Position numbers and translations under genes: made by a program. A stretch of 64,000 nucleotides of DNA from CAZAFL01 sp964484465 (lineage in GTDB: Bacteria; Bacteroidota; Ignavibacteria; UBA10030; SZUA-254). A model generated the notes under the pieces. The model saw only the letters and a program-made list of their open reading frames with translations. It was not told where the DNA came from and did not search any database. Below, in pieces: positions 43,013-52,217 of the stretch. Location of the stretch: positions 1-64,000 of the forward strand of contig CAZAFL010000011.1 of the NCBI GenBank assembly GCA_964484465.1, in the 5' to 3' direction. Each line of letters starts with the position of its first letter. Position 1 is the first letter of the stretch.

Positions 43013-43056
43013 TGGAGTGTTTTTGTTCAGGCTGATCAGAAAAAAGAACGCAAGCT

Positions 43057-46000
43057 GTGGAAAAAATTAATCAAACAATATATGCATCGGAAGCGTTTCA
43101 GAAGTTACGGCAGCATACCGTAACGTTAACCGCAGGGCAATCGTTAACGCTCACCAGTGTTGCCGGGTCATTACTGGCGTTTGTTGCAGCCCATGTTTTT
43201 GATGCACGTAAAACGCAGATCTTAATGATAGCATCGGATGAAGCCCGAGCCGAAAAATTGCGCGATGATTGCGCCCTGCTACTTGGCGAAGGCAGCGTTA
43301 AGTATTTCGGCGCCCGCCCGATTCATCCCGGACAATCACTGGATGTGACTGCTTCAGTAGCGCAGGTCGAGGCCTTAAAATCGCTCACTTCAAATGCTCC
43401 GGTAGTTGTCATTGCATCTCCTCAATCAATCATAGAAAAAGTTCCGCAGAAGAATAACTTTTCGAAATCGATTATCGAGCTCGGTGTAAATCAGGAATAT
43501 AACTTTCAGGATCTCATCCGTCGGGTTGAAGAGATAGGTTTCGAGAGAAAAGAATTTGTTGAAGGAGTAGGCGATGTCGCTGTTCGGGGAGGAATCATCG
43601 ATGTTTTTCCGCATGTCGGCGAAAACCCGATTCGCTTCGAATTCTGGGGAAATACTATTGAGTCGATTCGTGAATTTGACGTTCTCTCGCAGAGATCTAT
43701 CAAAGAATTACAGATTGTGAGTATTGTTCCGGGGATTTCTGGCACTTCTACGGAAACAGACGAAGGGCGGCAATCTTCATCTTCGTTATTCGAATATCTG
43801 CAGAATAATGCCCTCCTTATCCTCGATGATCTAGCTCTTATAAAGAAAGAGGCAGAAGAATTATTCTCCGAAGGAACAACAAGCCTGTTTACCTTCCAAG
43901 AGCTTGCGAACTTTCTAAGGAAATTTCCAACCATTACAAATTCGACACTACGTGAACATACCCCAACATTCACAAACCAACTATCGCATTTAAAGCTCGA
44001 AATCGAATCGAGTCCTCAACCTGCGTACAACGGAAGTATCAACACGCTTATCAGGGATATCGAAAAACTCTCGTCGGAAGGTTACAACATAATGTTGATG
44101 TGCGACACTGAAGGTGAGGCAAAGCGTTTAAACGAATTAATTGAGGAAGTACTGACAGCTCCGGCAACCCCAGACCAGTTACCCCCTCATGAAGTTGAAC
44201 AGGATGTATCCATAATAAGTAACAAGAAATTGAATTATACGATAGTTCATGAGGCCGTTCATTCGGGGTTTATCTATCATCCTGCAAAGATTGCAATCTT
44301 CACTGAGCACGAAATTTTTGGCCGATTGAAGAAACGGGGTGTCACGAAACGCCGTCGCTTCAAGGGATTCACACAAAAGGAGTTACAACAGCTGAAGTCC
44401 GGAGATTACGTTGTACATGTCGACCACGGCATCGGTTCGTTCGGGGGGCTAAAAAAAATAAATGTCGGCGGGGTCGAACAGGAGGTAATGAAATTAATTT
44501 TCCTGGAGAACGACCTGTTATACGTCAACCTGAACTTCATCAACAGGGTGCAAAAATATTCCTCGCAGGAAGGCCATGTTCCGAAACTCAACAAACTTGG
44601 AACAGCAGACTGGAAGCGTGCAAAAGACCGCGCGAAACGGCGCATCAAAGATATTGCGCGCGATATTATAGCATTGTATGCGCGCAGAAAGCATGAAGAG
44701 GGCTTTGCATTTTCTTCAGATACGCATTGGCAGAAGGAGCTCGAGGCATCGTTCATGTACGAGGATACGCCCGACCAGGCGCAGGCGACGCTCGATGTCA
44801 AGAACGATATGGAAAGTTCTTCCCCGATGGACCGGCTCGTCTGCGGTGACGTCGGTTTCGGAAAAACAGAAATCGCCGTCCGCGCCGCTTTCAAAGCAGT
44901 GATGAACGGGAAGCAAGTTGCGGTTCTTGTGCCGACAACGATTCTCGCAATTCAGCATTACAATACGTTTCACGACCGCCTCTCTCGGTACACGACGCGT
45001 ATCGAACAAATTACAAGGTTCAAATCAGCTAAAGAGCAAAGGATTATTGTTGAAGGATTACGCCATGGGTCGGTCGATATTATCATCGGAACGCATCGGT
45101 TGTTGTCGAAAGATATTGCGTTCAAGGATCTGGGGTTATTGATTATCGACGAGGAACACCGCTTCGGAGTTTCAGCGAAAGAGAAACTGCGGAAGCTCAA
45201 AGCATCGGTCGACACACTGGCACTTACCGCAACGCCGATTCCACGGACGCTCCACTTCTCGATGATCGGCGCACGCGACCTTTCCCTGATGACGACACCT
45301 CCGAGGAACCGGTTGCCGATCATGACGGACATTATTCCGGCAGATTCCCAGGGGAAAGAGATTCACTGGCGCATTATCCGTGAGGGGATTTTGAGGGAAA
45401 TGCATCGGGGAGGGCAGGCGTATTTTGTTCACGACCGGGTTCATAACATTGAGGCAATTGTCGAAAACCTCCGGCGTCATATTCCGGAAGCACGGATTCA
45501 CATTGCACATGGTCAGATGAGTGGACATGAGCTCGAAAAGACGATGCTCGATTTCCTTGAAAAAAAATACGATGTTCTTGTCTGTACAAAGATTATCGAA
45601 TCAGGGCTCGATATTCCAAACGTCAATACTATCATCATCAACCGTGCTGACATGTTCGGGCTCGCAGAGCTGTACCAGCTCCGCGGTCGTGTCGGGCGGT
45701 CAAATGTGCAGGCGTACGCGTATCTGCTGACGCCCCCATTGAGTATCATGCCGAAACAAACTCTTCGACGATTGCAGGCGATTGAAGAATTTACAGAGCT
45801 CGGGTCGGGGTTCAACCTGGCAATGCGCGACCTCGAGATTCGGGGTGCAGGAAACCTCCTCGGTGCCGAACAGTCCGGCTTCATTATGGAAATGGGGTTT
45901 GAAATGTACGAGCGGATCGTTCGTGAAGCGGTCGAGGAATTGAAGCGGGAAGAATTCAAAGAACTGCTGGAGCAGCAGGAGGGAGGAGGTCAGATTTCTG

Positions 46001-46500
46001 CTCGTTCACCCGTCGAGACTGTTATTGAATCGGATATCGAAGCTCTCATTCCGGATTTCTACATCGAATCAGATACTGAACGCCTCGATATCTACCGGAG
46101 GTTGTATCGAATGACCACGGAGGATGAACTTAAGATGATGCGCGGAGAGCTGCAGGATCGTTTTGGAGAATATCCGGAGGAAGTTGAAAATTTATTTCAA
46201 CTTGTTCAGCTTCGTCTGAAAGCTTCAGAGGCTGGCTTAGCGAAAGTATCTCTGAAAGAAGACGTATTGACAATAGTGCTCCCTGGAGAAACCGACCAGG
46301 CTTTTTATGGAACGCCGGGTAACGATCATTCGCCGTTTCAGCTCATCATGAAACGAATTGCTGACGGGACACTGAAGGATGTTCGGCTTAAAGAAATTAA
46401 GAAAGAATTGATGTTGGAAGTAAGACTAAAGGCAGCCGACAATGCATCTGATCGGCTGGAGGCAGCGAGAAGAAAGATGATGGAAGTGGCTGCCGGGTAA
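43057..46500 (+). CDS. mfd: transcription-repair coupling factor Mfd
   Basis: 1147 residues, the normal length, from GTG 43057. UvrB-like N-terminal modules (about 1-330), the RNA-polymerase-interacting CarD-like domain (about 450-520; GDYVVHVDHGIGSFGGLKKI), the RecG-like translocase with Walker A GDVGFGKTE (about 597-605) and DEEH (698-701), the second helicase half with the TRG region (GRVGRSNVQAYAYLL), and the C-terminal D7 domain (LRGEL-like MRGELQDRFGEYPEEVENLF). Mfd removes RNA polymerase stalled at lesions and recruits UvrA. Cytosolic, single gene. Confidence 0.97.
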   Translation: MEKINQTIYASEAFQKLRQHTVTLTAGQSLTLTSVAGSLLAFVAAHVFDARKTQILMIASDEARAEKLRDDCALLLGEGSVKYFGARPIHPGQSLDVTASVAQVEALKSLTSNAPVVVIASPQSIIEKVPQKNNFSKSIIELGVNQEYNFQDLIRRVEEIGFERKEFVEGVGDVAVRGGIIDVFPHVGENPIRFEFWGNTIESIREFDVLSQRSIKELQIVSIVPGISGTSTETDEGRQSSSSLFEYLQNNALLILDDLALIKKEAEELFSEGTTSLFTFQELANFLRKFPTITNSTLREHTPTFTNQLSHLKLEIESSPQPAYNGSINTLIRDIEKLSSEGYNIMLMCDTEGEAKRLNELIEEVLTAPATPDQLPPHEVEQDVSIISNKKLNYTIVHEAVHSGFIYHPAKIAIFTEHEIFGRLKKRGVTKRRRFKGFTQKELQQLKSGDYVVHVDHGIGSFGGLKKINVGGVEQEVMKLIFLENDLLYVNLNFINRVQKYSSQEGHVPKLNKLGTADWKRAKDRAKRRIKDIARDIIALYARRKHEEGFAFSSDTHWQKELEASFMYEDTPDQAQATLDVKNDMESSSPMDRLVCGDVGFGKTEIAVRAAFKAVMNGKQVAVLVPTTILAIQHYNTFHDRLSRYTTRIEQITRFKSAKEQRIIVEGLRHGSVDIIIGTHRLLSKDIAFKDLGLLIIDEEHRFGVSAKEKLRKLKASVDTLALTATPIPRTLHFSMIGARDLSLMTTPPRNRLPIMTDIIPADSQGKEIHWRIIREGILREMHRGGQAYFVHDRVHNIEAIVENLRRHIPEARIHIAHGQMSGHELEKTMLDFLEKKYDVLVCTKIIESGLDIPNVNTIIINRADMFGLAELYQLRGRVGRSNVQAYAYLLTPPLSIMPKQTLRRLQAIEEFTELGSGFNLAMRDLEIRGAGNLLGAEQSGFIMEMGFEMYERIVREAVEELKREEFKELLEQQEGGGQISARSPVETVIESDIEALIPDFYIESDTERLDIYRRLYRMTTEDELKMMRGELQDRFGEYPEEVENLFQLVQLRLKASEAGLAKVSLKEDVLTIVLPGETDQAFYGTPGNDHSPFQLIMKRIADGTLKDVRLKEIKKELMLEVRLKAADNASDRLEAARRKMMEVAAG

Positions 46501-46593
46501 ATGTCTTAACAATGATTTATAGAATTAAAGGATTAATGGGATTACTTTTTATCAGGACATTCAGCGCAATCCGATAAATCATGTGAATCATGG

Positions 46594-47766
46594 TCAAAAT
46601 GCCGTCATGAACCCTAATGTCAGGCTGTTCTTGAGCCGCTCTATTTCGTAACTGTATTCTGCGGTGAGTTTGAAGTTGCGACTCAGGAGGTAAGAAAGAT
46701 TTCCAGTAATTGACTGGTATTTCAAATCGGTAATGTCCGAACGGACGTTGTTATAGAGAATAAATGCGTACCAATCGAATGGCTCTGAGCTGGGAGCGTA
46801 CATGAGTTGAATGAACCCGCCGTAGGAATTTACTGGGTCTTGCCCGGCAACAAAATATGGGTTAGTGTCATGCCGGTAAAGATACTGACCGAGAATTTCA
46901 AACTTGCTGAGTGAAATAGTTACATCCCCTCCGGCCATTTTAAATGTGTTGATAATGCCGGTACTGCTTTCTTTACCAAAGTAACCGAGTGTGCCGAGTG
47001 ACAGACAAGAGTTGAATGGTTGTGCAACACGAACGACAAAATTTTTATACGGGTCGCTGTCGTAGAAACCTTCAGAGGATGCGCCTATACCGTTTCCGTT
47101 GACGACTGAAACGTAGAAATCGGTCCCAACCGGTAATGAATAGTTCAGTATGATACCGCGGTCGTATGTGAGGTCGGCTTTTGTCAGACCGGGTTTGATT
47201 TCATAAATCGCATAATCTTCAAACGTGGGTCGAAGCTCACGCTTAAAAATCATGTCCGCGACTTGAAATTGCCCCACCGTAACATCCAGCGGTTGTCCTC
47301 CGATGTTGTTAAAATAGATGAACGCATCTTCAACACCCGGGATTTCCCCTCCTTCGTTCATGAGGAAATAGAAGAAATAGGAAACATCTTTCTTTATTTG
47401 TCCGCTGGAAAAGATTTTCATGACCATCGGCCACTCGAGGTCTGTCTTATTTTCTTCATTCGGCTGAACGCGCGCGAAGCCGTCGAAGCGGATGGCGATG
47501 GGGAGCTCACGCATGAGTGAAAGTGAGGAATCAGCAGTCTCGATTCTAGCCTCCTTGTCCTCAAGTCCCTCAAGTTGAAAGCCGTTCGCTTCGAAATGGC
47601 TACCGAACGAATTTAATTTGGGAACCGGCAAGTGACAAGAGCTACAGGAGAGCCGGTACTGCCGCGCGTATGTAGGTATAGCGTAGTCGTTTGCAACACC
47701 GAAGATTTGCAGAATGAGAAGAAGAGCAAGAGTGTAGAGACTATGAGATGATTGAATTTTTTTCAT
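46594..47766 (-). CDS. putative outer-membrane barrel protein with c-type haem motif
   Basis: 390 residues. Signal peptide (about 1-27), then C41-S-S-C44-H45, one haem c site, near the mature N-terminus, and afterwards alternating strands to the end (VTVGQFQVADMIFKRELRPT, FYVSVVNGNGIGAS, YGGFIQLMYAPSS) finishing in a hydrophobic aromatic strand SLTLGFMTAF, typical of outer-membrane barrels. The start could be a haem plug in a porin. Proteins like this may conduct electrons or act as cytochrome-linked porins, but this is inference. Divergent from the DCC-LMF gene with an inverted repeat between them. Confidence 0.75.
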   Translation of the reverse strand: MKKIQSSHSLYTLALLLILQIFGVANDYAIPTYARQYRLSCSSCHLPVPKLNSFGSHFEANGFQLEGLEDKEARIETADSSLSLMRELPIAIRFDGFARVQPNEENKTDLEWPMVMKIFSSGQIKKDVSYFFYFLMNEGGEIPGVEDAFIYFNNIGGQPLDVTVGQFQVADMIFKRELRPTFEDYAIYEIKPGLTKADLTYDRGIILNYSLPVGTDFYVSVVNGNGIGASSEGFYDSDPYKNFVVRVAQPFNSCLSLGTLGYFGKESSTGIINTFKMAGGDVTISLSKFEILGQYLYRHDTNPYFVAGQDPVNSYGGFIQLMYAPSSEPFDWYAFILYNNVRSDITDLKYQSITGNLSYLLSRNFKLTAEYSYEIERLKNSLTLGFMTAF

Positions 47767-47816
47767 ACCTTTTTTAAGGGTTTCCTGAAATATGAACGAA
47801 ATTGAGCCGTTTTATC

Positions 47817-47841
47817 ATTTAGATTTGGACTTAATCTAAAT
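47817..47841. promoter_or_regulatory. inverted repeat ATTTAGATT-N7-AATCTAAAT
   Basis: A perfect 9-bp dyad with a 7-bp centre (TGGACTT), lying between two divergent genes: 51 bp upstream of the haem-barrel start and 90 bp upstream of the DCC-LMF start. The TTTAG/CTAAA ends recall the metal-repressor arms upstream of mntR, but the inner bases differ. Likely a regulator site for one or both genes; protein unknown. Confidence 0.5.
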
Positions 47842-47930
47842 AACGAGTTATTATACGTATTTGTTTTATTTCTTGCAAGTTTTTGTGTATTGTTATTTCA
47901 CCCTGAGTCAAATAAGTTGTCTTCCTGAAA

Positions 47931-49781
47931 ATGAGACCTAAGGACACACTATTTAGACTGATGACCAAACCTCTTCTCATCTACGACGGCGATTGCAGTT
48001 TCTGTAAATTATGGATCGCACGCTGGGAACAAATAACGAAAGACAGTATTGAATACGAACCATATCAAACTGCGGCTCAACGTTTCCCTGAAATCCCTCA
48101 TGAGAAATTCACCAAATCGGTACAACTCATTACAGAGGATAACGAAATTCTCGACGGTGCTTATGCGGTCGTTTGTTCACTCGCGTATGATCCAACCAAA
48201 CGGTGGATGTTGTGGATATACGATAAGATTCCCCTTGTCGGAACAGCATCAGAATGGTGTTATGGCATTATTGCCCGGCACCGAGACGTGGCGTACAAAC
48301 TTACATGTTTACTGTGGGGGAAAAACTTAGAGCAACCATCGTATCTGCTTACAAGATGGTTGTTCCTCCGCTTAATGGGACTAATCTATCTTGTTGCATT
48401 CTTATCGCTTGGCACACAAATTTCCGGGCTCGTCGGGAAAAACGGCATCCTCCCTGTCGAACATTTTTTCGAGCTTGTCAAACAAAACTTCGGCAACGAG
48501 CGATATTTGGAGTTTCCGACACTTGCGTGGCTTAATTCAAGTGACACGTTCCTGCAATTTCTTTGCTGGGGCGGAGCAGGATTATCGCTACTACTTATCT
48601 TCGGTCTTGTTCCCGCATGCGTCTGTTTCATGCTCTGGGTGTTTTATTTATCACTTTTTGTTGCGGGACAAACATTTCTGTCGTTTCAATGGGACCTTCT
48701 ACTCCTTGAAGCTGGATTTCTCACTATTTTTCTTGCACCCGGAAGCCTGTTGCCAAAAATTTCCAGTGAGCGAATTCCATCGACGGTAATCATTTGGTTG
48801 TTTCGACTGCTTCTCTTCCGATTGATGTTTTTTTCCGGGTTTGTCAAGCTCGCGAGCGGAGACCCGACGTGGCGTAATCTTACAACGTTAACATTTCACT
48901 ATGAAACGCAGCCCCTGCCGACGCCTCTTGCTTGGTACGCTCATCACCTGCCTTCGTGGTTTCACACTGTCTCTTGCGTGGTCATGTTTGGCATCGAGCT
49001 GGTTATTCCGTTCCTGATTTTTTTACCGAGACGGCCGCGATCCGTCGCATTCCTGTCGTTTTCCTTTTTTATGATAATGATTATTATTACCGGCAACTAT
49101 ACGTTCTTCAATTTTCTTGCCATCGCGCTGTCGGTTCTGCTTTTAGATGATGCCGCATTGAGGCGGTTCTTTCCCAAAAAATTCTCAGACTATTCCGCAA
49201 TCATTTCTCCAATACGATTGAAGCGTATTGCTGTCGCTGTAGTTGCTGTTATGATCATTTTCCTGAATGTTTTTCAGTTCACAAAATTGCTTTCCCGGCA
49301 AGAAACACCAAAGATGTTCGGTGTGGTTGCGGAGTGGTTTGCACCCTTTTCAATTGTCAATCGTTATGGATTGTTTGCTGTGATGACAAATCCGAGGAAT
49401 GAAATTGTGATTGAGGGAAGCGATGATGCAGTGATGTGGAAGGAATATGAATTCAAATACAAACCGGGAGATATTCATCGGGCTCCCGGATGGGTTGCGC
49501 CTCATCAGCCGCGGCTTGACTGGCAGATGTGGTTTGCGGCCCTCGGAAGCTATCGCTCGAATCCATGGTTTATCGGGCTGTGCGTAAGATTGCTGCAGGG
49601 AACCCCGGAGGTTCTTCAGTTACTTGAAAAAAATCCGTTTCCGGATCATCCTCCAAAATACTTGCGCGCAGAACTGTATGAATATCATTTCACAGACCCG
49701 GAGACGCGACACGCAACGGGTGCATGGTGGAGAAGAGAGCTAAAGGGGGCCTACCTGCCGGTGATTTCTTTGAATCAATGA
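47931..49781 (+). CDS. DCC thiol-disulfide oxidoreductase fused to lipase maturation factor
   Basis: 616 residues. Residues about 10-125 are a DCC (DUF393) domain with YDGDCSFC, the D-x-x-C-x-x-C motif. The rest is a lipase maturation factor (LMF1-type) membrane protein of about 8-10 helices; hallmark segments are FLSFQWDLLLLEAGFLTIF, APHQPRLDWQMWFAALGSY and FTDPETRHATGAWWRRE near the C-terminus. Animal LMF1 aids folding of secreted lipases in the ER with disulfide control; a DCC domain on the same chain makes redox handling of a secreted client plausible here. The client is not known. Starts ATG 47931; a later ATG at 47961 (MTKPLLIYDGDCS) is just as likely. Confidence 0.88.
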   Translation: MRPKDTLFRLMTKPLLIYDGDCSFCKLWIARWEQITKDSIEYEPYQTAAQRFPEIPHEKFTKSVQLITEDNEILDGAYAVVCSLAYDPTKRWMLWIYDKIPLVGTASEWCYGIIARHRDVAYKLTCLLWGKNLEQPSYLLTRWLFLRLMGLIYLVAFLSLGTQISGLVGKNGILPVEHFFELVKQNFGNERYLEFPTLAWLNSSDTFLQFLCWGGAGLSLLLIFGLVPACVCFMLWVFYLSLFVAGQTFLSFQWDLLLLEAGFLTIFLAPGSLLPKISSERIPSTVIIWLFRLLLFRLMFFSGFVKLASGDPTWRNLTTLTFHYETQPLPTPLAWYAHHLPSWFHTVSCVVMFGIELVIPFLIFLPRRPRSVAFLSFSFFMIMIIITGNYTFFNFLAIALSVLLLDDAALRRFFPKKFSDYSAIISPIRLKRIAVAVVAVMIIFLNVFQFTKLLSRQETPKMFGVVAEWFAPFSIVNRYGLFAVMTNPRNEIVIEGSDDAVMWKEYEFKYKPGDIHRAPGWVAPHQPRLDWQMWFAALGSYRSNPWFIGLCVRLLQGTPEVLQLLEKNPFPDHPPKYLRAELYEYHFTDPETRHATGAWWRRELKGAYLPVISLNQ

Positions 49782-49912
49782 AATCATGTTTTATCTGGTA
49801 CTGGCCTCCATTGGAAAACCCGTCACCTTGAACGCTAGTCAAAGGGTGTTCTGAGCAAAATGAGCCACATCTGTTATCTTGAATCATTGGAATAAATTCA
49901 GTTACTTACAAT

Positions 49913-50716
49913 ATGCAACTCCTCAAATTGATCCTTATCCTTATTGTCCTTTTATTCACGCTCAATTTCTCTTCTTTCAAACCTCAGGAGCATACCGAAG
50001 TCGGCAGTGATTCATCTTTTGTGTTCCCCCTTATTTCGGACACGAACGGTATGGAGACGGCATGGGACTTCCCGCGTAATCCGCTTTCTGATTCATCGCT
50101 CCAGAACTCATATCTTGGTGAGCAAATCCGGCTCGGGTTTCAGGTATTCGTTGATTCGCCAAAAGGGATTTCCCGTTTTGCGGGCAACAAAGTAACATGT
50201 ACGAACTGTCATATCAACGCCGGCCAGCGGGAACGAGCATTGCCACTTGCGGGTGTCGCGGGCATTTTCCCGGAATATAATAAACGCGCCGGGAGATTAT
50301 TCAGCCTCGAGGACCGTATACTCGAATGTTTCAAGCGAAGCCTCGATGCAAGAGAAAAAGAGAGCGTCAATTCTCCGACGACTGACTCAAAGGAAGTACT
50401 CGCACTTGCGGCGTACATTACGTGGTTATCCTCCGGAATTCCGCTCGGAAAAAATATTCCATGGCGCGGACGGAATGCAATTCCACAGGAAAAGCTTATC
50501 CCGGTCGATAAGCTCGACCCGAAAAAGGGAGAAGCTCTGTTCATCGAACGATGCACTAATTGTCATGATGAACGCGGGGAGGGAGTAGAAATCGGCGACA
50601 AGAAAGCCGGACCGTTATGGGGACCTGATTCATGGAATGATGGGGCAGGAGCGGCGCGCATTTTTACTACCGCCGGAATGAAAAGATACAAGATGCCGTA
50701 TCAGGATCCTGGCTAA
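49913..50716 (+). CDS. tsdA: TsdA-like dihaem cytochrome c, thiosulfate dehydrogenase (cut by stop codon)
   Basis: 267 residues with a signal-like N-terminus and two haem c sites: C96-T-N-C99-H100 and C214-T-N-C217-H218; Met261 (KRYKMPY) is a possible axial ligand. The order CTNCHINAGQRERALPLAGV, FSLEDRILECFKRS, PLWGPDSWNDGAGAARIFTTAG matches thiosulfate dehydrogenase TsdA, which joins two thiosulfates into tetrathionate in the periplasm. It ends at TAA 50714-50716, but the same frame continues with 42 more residues of normal family sequence (see next entry), so this copy is probably truncated or the base is a sequencing error. Both haem sites remain upstream of the stop. Confidence 0.82.
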   Translation: MQLLKLILILIVLLFTLNFSSFKPQEHTEVGSDSSFVFPLISDTNGMETAWDFPRNPLSDSSLQNSYLGEQIRLGFQVFVDSPKGISRFAGNKVTCTNCHINAGQRERALPLAGVAGIFPEYNKRAGRLFSLEDRILECFKRSLDAREKESVNSPTTDSKEVLALAAYITWLSSGIPLGKNIPWRGRNAIPQEKLIPVDKLDPKKGEALFIERCTNCHDERGEGVEIGDKKAGPLWGPDSWNDGAGAARIFTTAGMKRYKMPYQDPG

Positions 50717-50845
50717 TTGACGGATGAAGAAGCACAGCTTATAGCGTCGTTTATCGACTCGAAGCCCCGACCGAGGTACCCCTTTAAGGAGAAAGATTAT
50801 CCTACCCAGAAAATCCCTCCCGACGCTGTTTATTACAGACACTAA
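50717..50845 (+). pseudogene. in-frame continuation of tsdA after a premature TAA
   Basis: Directly after TAA 50714-50716 the same frame runs 42 codons to TAA 50843-50845: LTDEEAQLIASFIDSKPRPR, then YPFKEKDYPTQKIPPDAVYYRH. TDEEAxxIAxFIxSxxRP is the standard last helix of TsdA and related dihaem cytochromes. So one codon (TAA after Gly267) splits an otherwise intact gene. A ribosomal rescue or read-through is possible but nothing supports it. Confidence 0.75.
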
Positions 50846-50881
50846 AATAAAAACAGGAGCCGGAGGAATAAGCGGCTCCTG
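50844..50881 (-). terminator. intrinsic terminator for the Tat DsrE-like gene
   Basis: Read on the minus strand: CAGGAGCCG, a 10-base loop, CGGCTCCTG (perfect 9-bp stem; plus-strand arms 50854-50862 and 50873-50881), then TTTTTATTTTA. It begins 25 bp after the stop of the gene at 50906-51595 and is a textbook rho-independent terminator. It also lies right after the true end of tsdA (50845), coming the other way. Confidence 0.85.
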
Positions 50882-50905
50882 TCGAAGGTACAGTTGTTGA
50901 ACTAA

Positions 50906-51595
50906 TTACCCGGCGAAGCAGTATGTGCAACCGTGCTCTTGCGCGCGGTTGACTGCCAGTACACCTGATGGTACAATTTGGATGCCGGGAAGAATGCCCG
51001 CAACCCAATCTTTCTTGATAGCGTCTGCGTCCATCTTCATTTTTGGAGCGTAGACGAATTTGCTATAGAACGTCAATGCCATGTCACAGATTCCGATGAG
51101 CACGCCGCTTTTTTGAAGATCTTCAATCGACATCCCCGGTAATGGCAATTCGCCTTCTTTCGGCTGGTAAAATGGATTGCGCAACGAAGGGGCTTTTGTT
51201 GCTTTGTCGTCTATTTTGAATTGCTCACCAAACTTATACTTCGGCCACAGGTCGTGTGTCAAGCCGAAGGGGATTGCCTCGTGCCGGAGAACAATCACGG
51301 CAGTCACGTCGTCGTCAGCGACGCCCACCCCTTTATTCGTCATGAGAAATACCCGTGACCATGCAAATGCAAATCCCCCGTTGGGCATTGGTGTATCAAA
51401 GATCTGGCGGTGTTTCCCTTTGATCTTACCGAGCCACATATCAAAATCAGAATCACCGGTTGCCTGGAACAACACTTTGGGTTCGCTATTGACTCGGAAT
51501 GGTGACGCAAGGCTTGTGATGCCGATTGCTGCTGCGCCTGCGGCGAGGGTTCCCAAGAACCCTCGACGGTGGGTAGAACGCGTTAAGTCAACCAT
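50906..51595 (-). CDS. Tat-exported DsrE-like protein with C-terminal CxxC
   Basis: 229 residues with a twin-arginine signal (STHRRGFLGTLAAGAAAIG, about 7-25). The mature part has the DsrE/F-like pattern: IKGKHRQIFDTPMPNGGFAF early, a conserved Cys in VLIGICDMAL, and PSGVLAVNRAQEHGCTYC at the end. DsrE-type domains carry sulfane sulfur on a cysteine; export through Tat would put this one in the periplasm. The last residues C-T-Y-C form an extra pair. It faces the TsdA-like cytochrome gene, supporting a role in periplasmic thiosulfate or sulfur handling. Not a known named protein to me. Confidence 0.7.
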   Translation of the reverse strand: MVDLTRSTHRRGFLGTLAAGAAAIGITSLASPFRVNSEPKVLFQATGDSDFDMWLGKIKGKHRQIFDTPMPNGGFAFAWSRVFLMTNKGVGVADDDVTAVIVLRHEAIPFGLTHDLWPKYKFGEQFKIDDKATKAPSLRNPFYQPKEGELPLPGMSIEDLQKSGVLIGICDMALTFYSKFVYAPKMKMDADAIKKDWVAGILPGIQIVPSGVLAVNRAQEHGCTYCFAG

Positions 51596-51724
51596 GTCGG
51601 AATTCTCCTTTGCAATAAATGTGATTGATTGTGGTGGATTTGAAGTACAAAAAAGGTAACAAAACGCGATGTGGAATGCAAGTCATCCACCATCAGTCTA
51701 CAAAATCGATTATTGGAGAATTGA

Positions 51725-52141
51725 TTATTCACCAATTAATTGAACACGGATTTCTCTTGTCCTCGGACGGTTATCGAAATCGATCAGAACAATTTGCTGC
51801 CATGTGCCCAATTGAAGAGTTCTGTCCACAAATGGAATGGTCAACGACGGTCCAAGCAGGGCAGACCGTACATGAGAAAACCCATTTCCGTCTCCCCACC
51901 GTGCGTTATGCTCGTAATGCATATCCTGAGGGGCAAGACGTTCAATAGCACTTTTCAGGTCTTCAATTGCGCCTGCTTCATATTCAATGGTTGTAATCCC
52001 CGCAGTGGAGCCTGGAACAAATACTGTAACGATTCCATGAGTCAATGTTGACTGTTGCAGGATATCGTTCACAGGACCCGTGATGTTATGAACATCGCTA
52101 AACCCGCGAGTCTTCACTTGAAAAGAGGATGAAATCACCAT
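51725..52141 (-). CDS. yjbQ: YjbQ/UPF0047 family protein
   Basis: 138 residues, the full UPF0047 unit. Motifs: VFVPGSTAGITTIEYEAG, HYEHNARWGDGNGFSHVRSAL, GPSLTIPFVDRTLQLGTWQQIVLIDFD; the conserved His/Glu set that may bind metal is present. Members such as YjbQ have been reported to make thiamine phosphate weakly; their true role is uncertain. Cytosolic, single gene, 129 bp after the Tat-exported gene's start on the same strand. Confidence 0.92.
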   Translation of the reverse strand: MVISSSFQVKTRGFSDVHNITGPVNDILQQSTLTHGIVTVFVPGSTAGITTIEYEAGAIEDLKSAIERLAPQDMHYEHNARWGDGNGFSHVRSALLGPSLTIPFVDRTLQLGTWQQIVLIDFDNRPRTREIRVQLIGE

Positions 52142-52217
52142 TCGCAGTAAGTATTTTTTTTGAATTCCTCCGGAAAGAAGTTAAATTATTTGCATCATAA
52201 AAACAATTTGAGTGAAG

